NCBI GenBank assembly: GCA_014155875.1
Contig: JACEFZ010028138.1
Location: 62,001 to 126,000, forward strand
Length of the DNA stretch: 64,000 nt
Direction: 5' to 3'
DNA from: Cepaea nemoralis
Taxonomy: Eukaryota; Mollusca; Gastropoda; Stylommatophora; Helicidae
Positions within the stretch are counted from its first letter, which is position 1. Every line of letters starts with the position of its first letter. A program made the translations under genes and the position numbers. This document shows positions 34,180 to 64,000 of this stretch, piece after piece. A model generated the notes under the pieces. That model was not told the origin of the DNA and ran no database searches. It was given only the letters and a program-made list of their open reading frames with translations.

Positions 34180-35020
34180 ATAACTATCAAGTCATAATAT
34201 ATATTTGACCAGTTCTTAAGTCTGTAGATAATTTTTCTTTTTATGAAACTATCATATTAATTGCACATCTAGATAATTATGCCATATCAACATCAAATCA
34301 GACATGATATATGAAAAACTTGCAAGCAGATTTCACATTGAATAATTAAGACTTCAACAGATATAATGTAGGACCTAAACAAATGTCATATATTACTTGA
34401 ACAGATGTGATGTGAGATCATCAGATATAAAACATGACTTAATCAGATATAAGATGTGATTTCAGCAAAAGTGTTTACATATAACAAATAAACATGTCTT
34501 TTTGGCTAGAAAATAAATTTTAAACCTGTACAGTGGAAGTTATTTTTTATAAATATTTGTAACTTTCTATATAAAGTAATTTAAAAAAACATTTTTATTG
34601 ACATGTAATTGCTCTCTTGCTGCCACAAGATAGTAAAGTGTGGAATGATTAAGAGTGGAAAAGCACTGGGTTTATTATCTGTAAACTGTTTTAACCAGTG
34701 CTTCTAACCTCAGCTAGGGTCTACAATCATGTGTAAGACTGTGCAAAAAATATACAAGAGACAGACAAAATACAAAACTAAACATGGAACAGCCAGGCAC
34801 TTAATACTGGAGCAATGTTTATGACAACATAAAACAATAACAACAGATTATAACCGTTCTAAACAGGCCTGGAAGATTGAGATGTATAGTGATATTAATA
34901 TGCCTGTTTTGATAATCTTGGTCCAAAAGGCCAGATGTCAATTTACTGTATCACATGAGCAGATCAAGTGTTGTTAATGATACAATCATTTATTTTTAGG
35001 ATATACATATCTTCTTTAAT
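34180..35020. other. AT-rich intergenic, no recognisable gene
   Basis: Short direct repeats of CAGATATAA/CAGATGTGA type around 34330-34460. Confidence 0.4.
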
Positions 35021-35024
35021 TAAT

Positions 35025-35215
35025 GATATCAGGTGGCCAAGGAAATTAGAATTCCAGTGTCATAAATCAGTGGACCCTGGCTCTAATCCCTGGTACAACA
35101 AACAAAATAAAACAACTTTAAACCAGGATACAGTGTGGAGTGGTGATTGCCTTGGCAAGTGGTCTTTATTTCATCAGCCTTTATCCACACCTTTCTGGCA
35201 TATATTAGCAATGGT
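35025..35215 (+). repeat. tRNA-like SINE remnant
   Basis: GGTGGCCAAGGAAATTAGAA then CCTGGCTCTAATCCCTGG (A- and B-box-like), followed by GTGGAGTGGTGATTGCC. Confidence 0.4.
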
Positions 35216-35249
35216 ATCAAGTGTTGTAAACATACTTTTGTTTTGTTGT

Positions 35250-36059
<810 letters not shown>

Positions 36060-36310
36060 TGTCTTTTCATGATACCAGCACTGTTGCTTAGGGACAGTCA
36101 ACACATTTCACAATTCTCCAACACACCAAGTTGTGTGGTTGAACATTTGGAAGCAGACCATATTGCGTTGATTTAAATGGTTTGAGTGTTGGACATTCAC
36201 CAATCAATGGCAAGCTACTGAATGTAATAATTGCTTAGTAAATCACAAGCAGTCAACAGATGCTGGAGCTGATTGCATTGTCCTGTAAAGTATATGCAAC
36301 TAATTTTTCA
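36060..36310 (+). mobile_element. tRNA-derived SINE family T, copy 3
   Basis: ACTGTTGCTTAGGGACAGTC (head), then AATGGCAAGCTACTGAATG, TTGCTTAGTAAATCACAAGC, GATGCTGGAGCTGATTGCAT and TGTCCTGTAAAG. This is the best preserved core with 40570. Confidence 0.82.
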
Positions 36311-36589
36311 TTATGAAAACAACAAATTGTCAAGTATTCTTAATATGCCATTTGTCTTTATCCTTATTTGTGTGACCATCTGATCACTATGAGGTAATGG
36401 ATGTCAGACTGAAAAATTAGTACCTGGAGCATGGGTTTTTCCCCCACAAATACCGACAAACAGGTATCTCAGGGTCAAAACAAGGTGAGAAGCATTAAAA
36501 AAAATATGGTACAAGCAATTCCAGGATCATACAGTTACAAGCAATTGTCGGATCATACTGCCCTTGGGTTTGAAGGGCTTCGCAGCATC

Positions 36590-36870
36590 ACGGGGTAAAT
36601 GGATCCCTGTGCTTTCCCAGAACAATCGCTGGCACTCATTCAACATGGGGTAAATGGATCACTGTGCTTTCCCAGAACAATCACTGGCACTCATTCAACA
36701 TGGGGTAAATGGATCACTGTGCTTTCCCAGAACAATCAATTGCACTCATTCAACATGAAATAAACGGATCACCATGCTTTTCCAGAACAATCACTGGCAC
36801 TCATTCAACATGGGGTAAATGGATCAATGTGCTTTCCCAGAACAATCACTGGCATTCATTAAACAAAGCT
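36590..36870. repeat. Minisatellite, 55 bp x 5
   Basis: GGGGTAAATGGATCACTGTG, CTTTCCCAGAACAATCACTG and GCACTCATTCAACAT recur at 55-bp spacing. Confidence 0.95.
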
Positions 36871-36879
36871 GGGTTTGCC

Positions 36880-37030
36880 TCAGCACTGAACAGGTCAGCA
36901 AAACATCCAATCCTGGGGACAGAGCTTCAGATACTCAACCAGTCTCCTTGTGAGCATCAACAAGGAGACAAGCTCTAGACTACTGTGCTTGTAAGCAAGT
37001 GTACAACCCACTATGCTACCAAAGCTTCGG
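36880..37030 (-). repeat. tRNA-like SINE remnant
   Basis: On -, GGTAGCATAGTGGGTTGTAC resembles an A-box; a B-box is not clear. Confidence 0.3.
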
Positions 37031-37935
37031 AAGCTTACAGTTGCCTGAAATATTCCAGTCTTCAAGCGTTGACATGTGTGTAATTTGATGTAATTTTTGA
37101 ACATTTTAACTATTGTTCTGTGTACAGTTAATGAACTTCTTGCACATTTCACAGAATTCATGAAACTTCTTGCACATTTTCACCAGCTTATAATCAAATA
37201 ATATCTTAAACATCATTTTATTAGCTTCAAATTTAAAAAAGTACACCCCAAATTACAGATTTTAGCACATTTTCAACGTCTCTACAATTACACATTTTAA
37301 TTCTTTTGCCCAGCTCACAAGCAGACCATATGGCAAATAAATTCTGTTAATGGTCAAATGTAAGCTCGCTCTCTACTTTAATGCTTGCAGCGAAGTATAA
37401 TTTTTGCCCACATTCCACAACTTACAAGCAGCATTAGTTCCAAGTAACACATATTAACTTTAAATGATCAATATTATCACAAGGATAAAATATGTGCAGC
37501 AACTCTAGAAATATAACGTCAAGTGATACAAATGAGCTACAAATAATAAATATTAGTGCAGAGGTAACATGTTATCAATGCTTCTAGAATAATTTATCAA
37601 GTACATATCAAGTCCATAAACAACAAGTACAGTTCCTTTACACAGTATTTCAAATAACAAAGACTTCCAACATAATACTGAACATGGTCATCGCTCTCAG
37701 TTCACTTTCTACACAACAGGCAAATCTAGTTGACTGATTTAGTCGATTCATACTTCCAGGTAATAAGCTCATCATAAAGATTACCTTTAAATACATTTTC
37801 AAGAAGACCCATGGCACAAAGTCAAGATGAACAATAGGTTGAAAAATCTCTTATCTGTAGTTTATAGGAGTTTAAATGCAAGACTTCACTGCACAGTTGC
37901 GTTTTATCCCACACAGCTTGATTTCTATTCTGCAG
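37031..37935. other. AT-rich intergenic, no recognisable gene
   Basis: A short repeat of GAACTTCTTGCACATTT at 37133-37180. Otherwise nothing. Confidence 0.4.
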
Positions 37936-37938
37936 AGT

Positions 37939-38525
37939 GGTCAGCTAATAGCACCACACAGAGCATGAACTCTGTAGTTCTATCCACCAACCCTCAGGGT
38001 CAGCTAATAGCATCACACAGAGCATGAACTCTGTAGTTCTAGCCACAACCCCAAGGGTCAGCTAATAGCACCACACAGAGCATGAACTCTGTAGTTCTAG
38101 CCACCAACCCCAAGGGTCAGCTAATAGCACCACACAGAGCATGAACTCTGTAGTTCTAGCCACCAACCCTCAGGGTCAGCTAATAGCATCACACAGAGCA
38201 TGAACTCTGTAGTTCTAGCCACAACCCCAAGGGTCAGCTAATAGCACCACACAGAGCATGAACTCTGTAGTTCTAGCCACCAACCTCCAGGGTCAGCTAA
38301 TAGCACCACACAGAGCATGAACTCTGTAGTTCTAGCCACAACCCCAAGGGTCAGCTAATAGCACCACACAGAGCATGAACTCTGTAGTTCTAGCCACCAA
38401 CCCCCAGGGTCAGCTAACAGCACCACACAGAGCATGAACTCTGTAGTTCTAGCCACCAACCTCCAGGGTCAGCTAATAGCACCACACAGAGCATGAACTC
38501 TGTAGTTCTGGCCACCAACCCCTAG
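37939..38525. repeat. Minisatellite, 58-59 bp x 10
   Basis: GGTCAGCTAATAGCACCACA, CAGAGCATGAACTCTGTAGT and CTAGCCACCAACCCC recur. GAGCATGAACTC is itself nearly palindromic. CAC/CAT and CCAAG/CCTCAG variants alternate. Confidence 0.96.
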
Positions 38526-38529
38526 GCTC

Positions 38530-38660
38530 TCAGACAAAACTGCACTTGTCAACCACAGAATGGAGTCTGAAGCACGAAACCCACAACCTTCAGAGCGCAA
38601 GGCAGGCAGCTGAACCCATTTCCCACGGAGAGCCCGGATGTGTCTGTAGCTTAACTCTTT
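38530..38660 (-). repeat. tRNA-like SINE remnant
   Basis: On -, GGGTTCAGCTGCCTGCC and AAGGTTGTGGGTTTCGTGC lie at tRNA-like spacing. Confidence 0.4.
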
Positions 38661-38887
38661 CACCAGGGACAGCCTAGATGTGTCTGTAGTACAATGCTTG
38701 ACATGATTAGTATGTTACAGGAAATGGGTTATCACAAAGAATACTTTCAAGCCAGGTATAAAGATGATCTTTTACAAAGAAGTCAACTAATTAATACTTC
38801 AGGACAACAACTTATAAATACATTTTTTTTAACACCAGTGCTCAATTTACGACCTTTAGCATCGAAGACAAACACACAACTACATGC

Positions 38888-39335
38888 AAAATAGCTTCTT
38901 TCTCTGATAGTCCATGCTGTGTGGTGTTGGTGATCATGTCTGTCCACAGCCTTCTGTTTTACTTACAACCAATCATTTCCTCCAGTTCCTGGTGTCAGAC
39001 TGTCCAGCATCTTCCCTCTTGGCATCGCCCTGCCTCTCCTCCTCCAAACGTTCCTGCTGTGATGACAAACTCCAGCTCTCCCCTTCTCATGATATGCCCA
39101 AAGAGTGTGGACTGTCCCTGCTGATGTCAGCAACCAGTTCCCTGCTGATGTGAGCAACCAGTTCTCTCTGTCAGTTAGCTTCCCTGCTGATGTGAGCAAC
39201 CAGTTCTCTCTGTCAGTTAGCTTCTTTTATGATCATTCTCTTTCTATCTGTCTACGATGCTCTCACCATTCTTGTATAAAACCACGTCTCCACACAAATG
39301 CCCACCTGTCTGCTAATTGTCCATCAAATTGCTAA
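38888..39335 (-). mobile_element. LINE-H 3' tail with internal triplication
   Basis: On - the end reads NRRLWTDMITNTTQHG, shared with 57200-57360 and 63050-63295. Upstream GELEFVITAGTFGGG matches the GHIMRR...GRQ region of LINE C-termini. The segment CTGATGTGAGCAACCAGTTC is repeated three times at 39120-39210. Confidence 0.75.
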
Positions 39336-39349
39336 ATCTACAAGACAGC

Positions 39350-39480
39350 TGGTCAGACGGCAGAGTGGTTAGTAACACAGCATGCCATTCAAACTGAACA
39401 ATTTTCGTATTCAAATCCAGTTATGGGTGGTTTTACTGTACAATAAGCAATCTGAGGAAAGTTTTCCCCCTCCCCTCACT
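39350..39480 (+). repeat. tRNA-like SINE head
   Basis: GACGGCAGAGTGGTTAGTAA (good A-box) and CGTATTCAAATCCAGTTATG (good B-box), about 40 bp apart. No CCA-end stem, and a CT-rich body follows. Confidence 0.6.
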
Positions 39481-40057
39481 TTCAGCAGGGTAGTGGATGA
39501 GATACCTAGTCTTCTTCAGTACATAGAGAACAAAAACAGGACATACCCCACCCCCTCCTCCCCAATGTGCATAATTTATGTTAATAATTGCTTGGTAGTT
39601 TGAAATCATAAAGAGTATGCTGCATTTGGCAGCTGCCCTTCGCGAAATTTATACAGAAGTTAGAAAAGGTACTCACAATAGAATATATATAACATGCACA
39701 TCTCTTGTGTGGCTAAGGATGTCAAGAGGAAACCACCACATTAATTTCCTCAGAATAAGTTTATGGACAAGGCTTGATATATGGTGGAGTGATGTTCACA
39801 AAACCTACTGAATAATCGGCACACAATATAACATTCCACGACGTAATATAACACGGCCTGACATGATTAAAAATTGATTAACATTATTAACACTTGTGGG
39901 TAATTGCACAAATACTGCTAGCTCTCAACAACAACAAAAAAAACATACATGCAAAAAAAAAACTGTCTTCTTGTGTATGCATCACTAGAACAGCAGTGCA
40001 TGAGAGGAGGAAAACAAATTAGAATAAGTATTACTTTAATTGCAGTTGTGGTAAGTC
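39481..40057. other. No recognisable gene
   Basis: AT-rich sequence. Confidence 0.4.
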
Positions 40058-40312
40058 AATATTGCCACCCAAAAAAGTTTGTTGCATAACCTTTACTGGA
40101 CATAGCAGTCAACTCCAGCATGGTTTGGCTGTTTGTGATTCCTGGGCAAGTTTATGTTCAGAAGTTTGCCATTGCTTTCTGAACGACCGGCACTCATATC
40201 TTTGTATGGAAGTATCAAAGCAAGGCAGTTGGCTTCCTAATTGCCGCAGCTGTGATTCGAACGCAGTATACTACAAATTGCATTCATAACACCTTCACCA
40301 CAGAGCCGGCTT
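40058..40312 (-). mobile_element. tRNA-derived SINE family T, copy 4
   Basis: On -, GCCGGCTCTGTGGTGAAGG (A-box) and GCGTTCGAATCACAGC (B-box, near-consensus) form the head. The core AAAGCAATGGCAAACTTCTG and GGAGTTGACTGCTATGTCC follows. Essentially full length. Confidence 0.85.
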
Positions 40313-40339
40313 AAGAAAAAAAACCAGAACTTTAATCCC

Positions 40340-40420
40340 TGATGTAATGCTTAACTTGAATCCCCGATGTAATGCTCAACTTTAATCCCTGATGTAATGC
40401 TCAACTTTAAAAGGAGACCT
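40340..40420. repeat. Short tandem repeat, about 28 bp x 3
   Basis: AACTTTAATCCCTGATGTAATGCT-type units. Confidence 0.8.
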
Positions 40421-40569
40421 TCACATTTGTTGAGTATTGCTAAGCATTATTAACAACTTTAGCAAAGGAAATTGTCATAAACATGATCAAACCAACTTTC
40501 AATATGACGCCTTTCACACTGAAGTTATTATCAACCCTATGTTTAGAAATTACCCTTAACAATCCTGGT

Positions 40570-40775
40570 ATAATGCCCAGCACTGTGGCTTAGGGGCAGT
40601 GAACATGTTTCACAATGACTGCCGTGCATTGATTTTGATGGTATCAGCATCAGTTGTTCAGAAAGTAATGACAAGCTACTGAACATAAAAACTGCCTAGA
40701 AAATCACAGTCCTCAAAAATGCTGGGGTTCACTGCAATGTCCTACAAAGGACATGTAAATAACTTGTTAAAATAC
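40570..40775 (+). mobile_element. tRNA-derived SINE family T, copy 5
   Basis: CAGCACTGTGGCTTAGGGGC head with a lost B-box. Core: AGTAATGACAAGCTACTGAA, CTGCCTAGAAAATCACAG, ATGCTGGGGTTCACTGCAAT and GTCCTACAAAG. Confidence 0.8.
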
Positions 40776-40794
40776 TGCTGAACTGAATACAAAC

Positions 40795-42215
40795 TGTTCG
40801 GTTGAGAAAAATCGAACAAGAGCAAGGCAAAGAATGGCAATCATGAAAAAGCTTGCTGGTACAACGTGGGGAGCAGATGAGAAAGTTCTCAAGAAGTTAT
40901 ATACTGGATATGAGGCCAGTACAGGAAAATAGCATTGCAGCTTGGGCAACAGCAGTTAAGTCAAACTTTTACAAAATAAGTAGAGTCCAAAAATCAAGGA
41001 ATGCGGATTATAACTGGAAGCCTGAAAAACAACGCCTATTAATGAACTAGAAAAGATCACTTGTTTACAACCAATGCAGGATAGAAGAGATAGCAGAGCC
41101 CAGCAACAAGCAGACAAATTCAGAAGATTGACAGACCACCCTATGTATAACAGGTTTAATGGTTTTGGAAAGGGAAGGCTGAAGCGTAGCAACTTTGTAG
41201 AAACTGCAAAATGAAAGATTAGGGCAGATCCTATACTTAGCATAACTTAGTTCCCAGCTTGGAGACAGCAGCAACTGCCTGAGATGATAGAAAACATTCC
41301 TGGTATTGAGAAAAGGAACTACTCAGAATGAAACAGAAAGAAGAAAAATTGCTCTAAACTACATAAAAGAACATTACCCAAGTAGCAATTGGACCCATGC
41401 ATATACAGATGGATCAGCAAAAAAATCAATAGAAAATGGAGGAGGAGAAATTCTCCTAAATTTAAAAAATGGAGTGAAAAAAAGTCAGTGGCAACTGGAA
41501 AATTTTCAAGTAACTTCAAAGCAGAGGCAGAAGCTTTGAAAACTGCAGCATATATGCTCTTGATGGAGGAAAATAAAGAGAAGCAAATAGCTATCTTCAC
41601 AGATGCAAAGTCAGCTGTCCAAATACTGAAGAGCGAAAACAGCACAGAACTAGCAGACCTAGGAGCAGCACTCCATGGACTATGTCAGAAATCCAAAAAA
41701 GTTGTAATACAGTGGATCCCATCACATTGCAGTATACCTGGAAATGAAGAGGCTGACAGACTGGCAAAAGAGGGTGGACAACTACATCATGCCTGACATA
41801 GATATTTATAGAACCACTTACAGAACCAAATGGGAATCAGAGCATTTAGGCCACCAGAAAGATGATGCATTTTACAAACTCGACCGAAGAGAAAAAGTAG
41901 CTATCTTCAGACTCCGCACAGGACATAACAGGCTGAAATACCACTTGTTCAATAAACTAAAGATAGGAGATACCGATGAATGTAATAGTGGAACTGGTAA
42001 AATGATAGTTAAACATGTCCTGCAGGGGTGCCCGATATACTGCAGAACAGAGAAAGATATTTTGGCTCACACCTGCTTCATTTGAGGACAAATTCTATGG
42101 AGATATCAACAAGCTCAAGTTGGCCGCAGCTTACTTTAACTACATTCAGGTTGACATCGAAAGGTGTATGAAGAAGTACATAAGACTGCCACGCTTCATT
42201 CCACAGGTACCTTGG
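40795..42215 (+). mobile_element. LINE-G copy: RT C-terminus plus RNase H plus Cys/His tail
   Basis: In successive + frames: an RT thumb (AGTTWGADEKVLKKLYTG), then at 41300-41800 RNase H with HAYTDGSAKKSIENGG (catalytic Asp), AEAEALKTAAYML (Glu), IAIFTDAKSAVQIL (Asp) and VIQWIPSHCSIPGNEEADRL (His, Asp). The four-residue catalytic set is therefore present, but a frameshift near 41500 separates YTDGS from the rest. The tail HNRLKYHLFNKLKIGDTDE and HVLQGCPIYC matches 30842-31027. Dead through frameshifts. Confidence 0.9.
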
Positions 42216-42230
42216 TAGTAAAAGCATCCC

Positions 42231-42415
42231 AGAGGCATGACATGGAATATTGCTTGGCTAGCAAATCCAGTACATGGAAAGTTTGAATCAAAAGCTCATT
42301 GTATGGGTGTTATCAAAGGTGGAAAAAGCGACCAGTGGCATGAAATGGAATATTGCTTGGATAGCAAATCCATTGTGTGGAAAGTCCGAATTGAAAGCTC
42401 ATTGTGTGGATGTCA
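42231..42415. repeat. Two-copy direct repeat, about 105 bp
   Basis: ATGGAATATTGCTTGG, TAGCAAATCCA and GAAAGCTCATTGT occur twice. Confidence 0.85.
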
Positions 42416-42429
42416 TCTGCAGACTGCAT

Positions 42430-43420
42430 TCTTCTGGTTTCTGGAGGAACAGTCTGTGGTGAAAGGAAGACCCAATATACGCAAGTGAGGCTAAGCAGCC
42501 ATGTGCAGGACGTGATGATTCCTTGGGTTAGCCCAGTACCAGAGCGCTATGTCGCTATGTGTCGGCTCTGCAATTATGGAAGCCTCTGCCAAATTGCTGC
42601 TGACAGGGTTGTTCCATAAATTATGACTTGTAAAATCCAACACAAGATAAGCTCGGCTCGCTTCATTAACTTCAACAGCAATGTGAACAAAAATTAACGA
42701 GATTGGACGACGACGTCAGTCAAGTGAAAATAGCCGTTTAATAAACATTCTGTAGCATCCAAGGATTTAATGTGTCCATTAATTATCATGTAGCACCCGC
42801 TGGGCCTGTTACACCAGGTCCGCAGCAAGTCTTAGTTAAGCTTCTAATAATTAAAAAGGAATTACCGACCTTATGATTACCACCGGTAATAATTGGCCAT
42901 CTTAGGCTGTACGCCTTCGAACGTCCTTCACTCTCTCCATCGTGACATGTCTTGCCGCTCTGGATAAACACAGCTATTTCCTTTCGCTGTTGGTTCATGC
43001 GTCTGTGGCGATATTCTGCATCATGTTACTAAGCCTCTTGCTTGTCAGTTAATGATATTCCGCCACTGTTTAATGCCAAGTAACTATCAGTCCAGCTCTA
43101 TCCAAAATTGCACTGCCTTCTCCTTGTTACTTCCCCAGAAAGCCTGCCGTTGTTGGGCTAATCGCTCCATGACATTTTGCGTGTTCTAATGCGTCTCTTA
43201 GTTTCTTATTGCATTTGGCGTCGAGGCTTTCTCTCTACTTCATATGATGTCATTGTTGCGTTCACCGACTATATGGCAGCCTCCTTGGATGGAGGGGAAT
43301 GCCTATGGTCTGCCCCTGCCTTCCCTTGAGGGCTGACTGTTATGTCTTCGGCTGTTCTAAATGGGCCAGCTGGGATGGGGGAATAACACCACAACAGTGA
43401 GAGTCAAACATCCTACCAAA
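42430..43420. other. No recognisable gene
   Basis: Less AT-rich than its flanks. ORFs are short and without domains. Confidence 0.4.
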
Positions 43421-43421
43421 C

Positions 43422-43576
43422 CCCCGGGAAGGTTAACCCTGTCAACAAATGCCCGCAGAAGTCGGATGTGTCAGCCTAGTGGAGCAAGAACGCAGCTCTG
43501 CTGTAAACAGGCACAATGCAGTCACGTCCACACAAAAAAACTCTCCGGATGAACGCAGCAGCATAAGAAGAAGAAT
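43422..43576 (+). mobile_element. SINE-1 copy 3
   Basis: CCGGGAAGGTTAACCCTGTC through CTCCGGATGAACGCAGCAG and an AAGAAGAAG-type tail. No clean flanking duplication seen. Confidence 0.85.
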
Positions 43577-43852
43577 ACAAACTGTTCAGCAACAGGTCAT
43601 CCTAACTATTGTTAAAGCAGGTATGAGCTTCCGCTGAGGTCAGTGTCACCACCACATCTAAACACAGAACGGACCATTTCTAGCATGCGGTTTCATATGA
43701 CCAACTCTGCATGCACCACTAAAAAACGCGGGTTTAATGCATGGGCTCATCACCTGCTAACAGAGGAAAAAAAAACAGGTCACCTATTTCTGTGTCCATT
43801 CAGGTCTACAAAATGTGTTGGTACTATCACATCACCGACCCACAAGTCCCTG

Positions 43853-44395
43853 CTTCAAGACATGTCCCACATCACACAGTGGCTCAAGATATGTGCCACA
43901 CCACACAGTGGCTCAAGATATGTGCCACACCACACAGTGGCTCAAGATATGTGCCACACCACACAGTGGCTCAAGATATGTGCCACACCACACAGTGGCT
44001 CAGGACATGTGCTACACCACACAGTGGCTCAGGACATGTGCCACACCACACAGTGGCTCAAGATATGTGCCACACCACACAGTGGCTCAAGATATGTGCC
44101 ACACCACACAGTGGCTCAGGGCATGTGCTACACCACACAGTGGCTCAAGACATGTGCCACACCACACAGTGGCTCAAGATATGTGCCACACCATACAGTG
44201 GCTCAGGACATGCATCACACCACAGTGGATCAAGATGTGCCACACCACACAGTGGCTCAGGACATGTGCCACACCACAGTGGATCAAGATGTGCCACACC
44301 ACACAGTGGCTCAGGACATGTGCCACACCACAGTGGATCAAGATGTGCCACACCACACAGTGGCTCAGGACATGTGCCACACCACACAGTCGCTC
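43853..44395. repeat. Minisatellite, 29 bp x about 19
   Basis: GTGCCACACCACACAGTGGC plus TCAAGATAT. From about 44215 a compound 55-bp form appears in which a shorter CACCACAGTGGATCAAGAT unit alternates. The long + ORFs (43643-44551) are its translation. Confidence 0.96.
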
Positions 44396-44955
44396 AGAGT
44401 CTGTTCACATGAATTGTTTATTGTCTTCTCACTTGTAGTCATCTTGTCTTCATTGGTTCAGCCTTTGGACATATTATTTAAACTTCCATATTCATGCTTT
44501 GATCCACTTATGTACAATCTAATATGCAGAATAATACATCTGCTCGCTTAGTGCAAGAGAGTAGTTAATCTGATGCTACTACCAATATAACTGAAATGTG
44601 TGCTCTATTGCAAAAATGCAGCGCATGGCAAGAATTCATATTTAAAAACAAATGTCATTAAAATCACTATCTTGAAACCATTCAACATTTGGCACATATG
44701 TGAATATGTCAATACTTCATATAAAATAATTAACAATGAATATCTTTAGTGCAGTTATCAACATTGAAAATACTTTTAGAATAATGTACAATACAATACA
44801 GCAAACTAAAAATCTTATGTGGCAAACCTGATGTGATAACAGTAAATCCACAAATAAAATGCACTGAACTGACAAGCACTCATAAAATATTTGTAAAAAC
44901 AAAATAAATTTTAAAAATAAAAAATAAAAGCTAGAAATAAAAACTAGAGAACACA
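44396..44955. other. AT-rich sequence downstream of PAK
   Basis: No domain-bearing ORF. Possible distal part of the PAK 3' UTR or intergenic. Confidence 0.4.
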
Positions 44956-44958
44956 CTT

Positions 44959-44996
<38 letters not shown>

Positions 44997-45022
44997 CAGA
45001 CAGATAGATAGACAGACAGACA
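44959..45022. repeat. (GATA)n/(GACA)n microsatellite
   Basis: About 35 bp of ATAG repeats, then mixed GACA and GATA. Confidence 0.97.
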
Positions 45023-45112
45023 AATATAGGCAGACAGGAATGCTCAATCTGTGAAAAGGTTCTACACATTCACTTCTACAATGTTACCATTTAGAGAGAC
45101 AAACTAAAATCC

Positions 45113-45118
45113 TTTATT
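45113..45118 (-). promoter_or_regulatory. Candidate PAK poly(A) signal AATAAA
   Basis: AATAAA on the - strand, about 225 bp past the PAK stop. AT-rich DNA makes chance matches common and others exist nearby. Confidence 0.25.
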
Positions 45119-45341
45119 TCTCTTTGTTTGCCTTCTAGTGTGTTCTCTAATTCCTTTTTCTGTTTTGCTGGATGAGTGCCAACTGTGCAATGCCTTTACA
45201 TGCCTATTTATATAATAAAACAGAAACTGGTGAAGACAAATGGTGCATCTTTACACACATTTAGTGGTGTACTGATAATAGATACACAAACTGAGACACA
45301 GCTGATCTACAGGTAAATGCCCACTGGTTGCATCTACTGCA

Positions 45342-63609
<18,268 letters not shown>

Positions 63610-63890
63610 CTAAATAAAAATACACGTAGGCTTACACACATACAAGACATTTTACTGTGAAAGCTACGAATCTAACAATGTTTATGACAGCAATATATGA
63701 AATATGAAACAAACAACCAAAACTAATGACAGCCTTCTGGACCGCTTATGATTGTTTGTCTGCCAGGATTTGTTGAGTGCTGAGGTAGAAATGACCACCT
63801 GTCCATACAAATGTCATGTAGCATAGAGCCTGACATTTCTGTTCTTTGTTTCTTTTTCAATTTTAGTTTTGACAGATAAGAAGCAAATAC
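63610..63890. other. PAK intron, no recognisable feature
   Basis: No further PAK exon seen to the right edge. Confidence 0.4.
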
Positions 63891-63891
63891 A

Positions 63892-63965
63892 TACTGAGGA
63901 TTGGAACCCACTCTACAGATGTGATATGGTGGTATCCTCACCGCTGTCACATATTCTTCTGACAA
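63892..63965 (-). repeat. tRNA-like SINE head
   Basis: On -: GACAGCGGTGAGGATACC (A-box) and GTGGGTTCCAATCCTCAG (good B-box) at tRNA spacing. Confidence 0.5.
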
Positions 63966-64000
63966 GTGGTTTAAGACTATGAAAGCAAAAGGACATGAAA

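Noticed and set aside
39350..39440. Functional tRNA gene
   Set aside because: A- and B-box-like motifs exist, but no acceptor stem or cloverleaf could be drawn; typical of a SINE head. Same for 26120, 26395, 46620 and 63900.
43643..44551. 302-aa ORF and its overlapping frames
   Set aside because: Three + frames are all open across a 29-bp repeat; no codon signal.

Overview
This is an intron- and repeat-rich stretch of animal nuclear DNA. It has GT-AG introns of 1-5 kb, dense micro- and minisatellites, many decayed non-LTR retrotransposons (LINEs), several SINE-like families and a dead mariner. Nothing looks prokaryotic. The mixture fits an invertebrate, most likely a lophotrochozoan such as a mollusc; that placement is inference.

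Two spliced host genes converge. On the + strand, from 6415 to at least 16453, is the 5' part of a secreted or membrane protein gene. A short signal-peptide exon (6415-6514, below the usual ORF-length cutoff) is followed by three single-exon LDL-receptor class A (LDLa) modules at 8379-8489, 13854-13970 and 16337-16453. All junctions are phase 1, so the four exons read through as one frame. No later exon was found. On the - strand, from 63609 down to 45342, six exons encode the last 342 residues of a group I-like p21-activated kinase (PAK): the linker and the complete kinase domain with all catalytic motifs. The N-terminal CRIB exons must lie beyond the right edge. A third coding candidate is an intronless C2H2 zinc-finger ORF at 1005-1598 (-).

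Layout: 1-6.4 kb holds the zinc-finger ORF and several short direct-repeat groups. 6.4-16.5 kb is the LDLa gene, its introns filled by a LINE, a mariner and five tandem arrays. 16.5-31 kb is retrotransposon debris, minisatellites and palindromes. 31-45.3 kb is AT-rich intergenic DNA with minisatellites, SINEs and an RNase H-bearing LINE. 45.3-63.6 kb is the PAK gene, whose introns hold a 2.1-kb 42-bp satellite, nested LINEs, a 40-bp satellite and SINEs.

The most interesting signal is that two unrelated genes each have an intronic tandem array made from copies of their own 3' splice site plus the start of the following exon. One is 47 bp x 16 copies before LDLa exon 3. The other is about 87 bp x 3 copies before the PAK hinge exon, where the acceptor AG has become AA in every copy. 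Also notable are a ~140-bp SINE-like family (four copies, three with 12-14 bp target duplications), a tRNA-derived SINE family with a shared core (five copies), a 154-bp foldback element, a head-to-head inverted minisatellite, and a recent 420-bp higher-order duplication in the 42-bp satellite.
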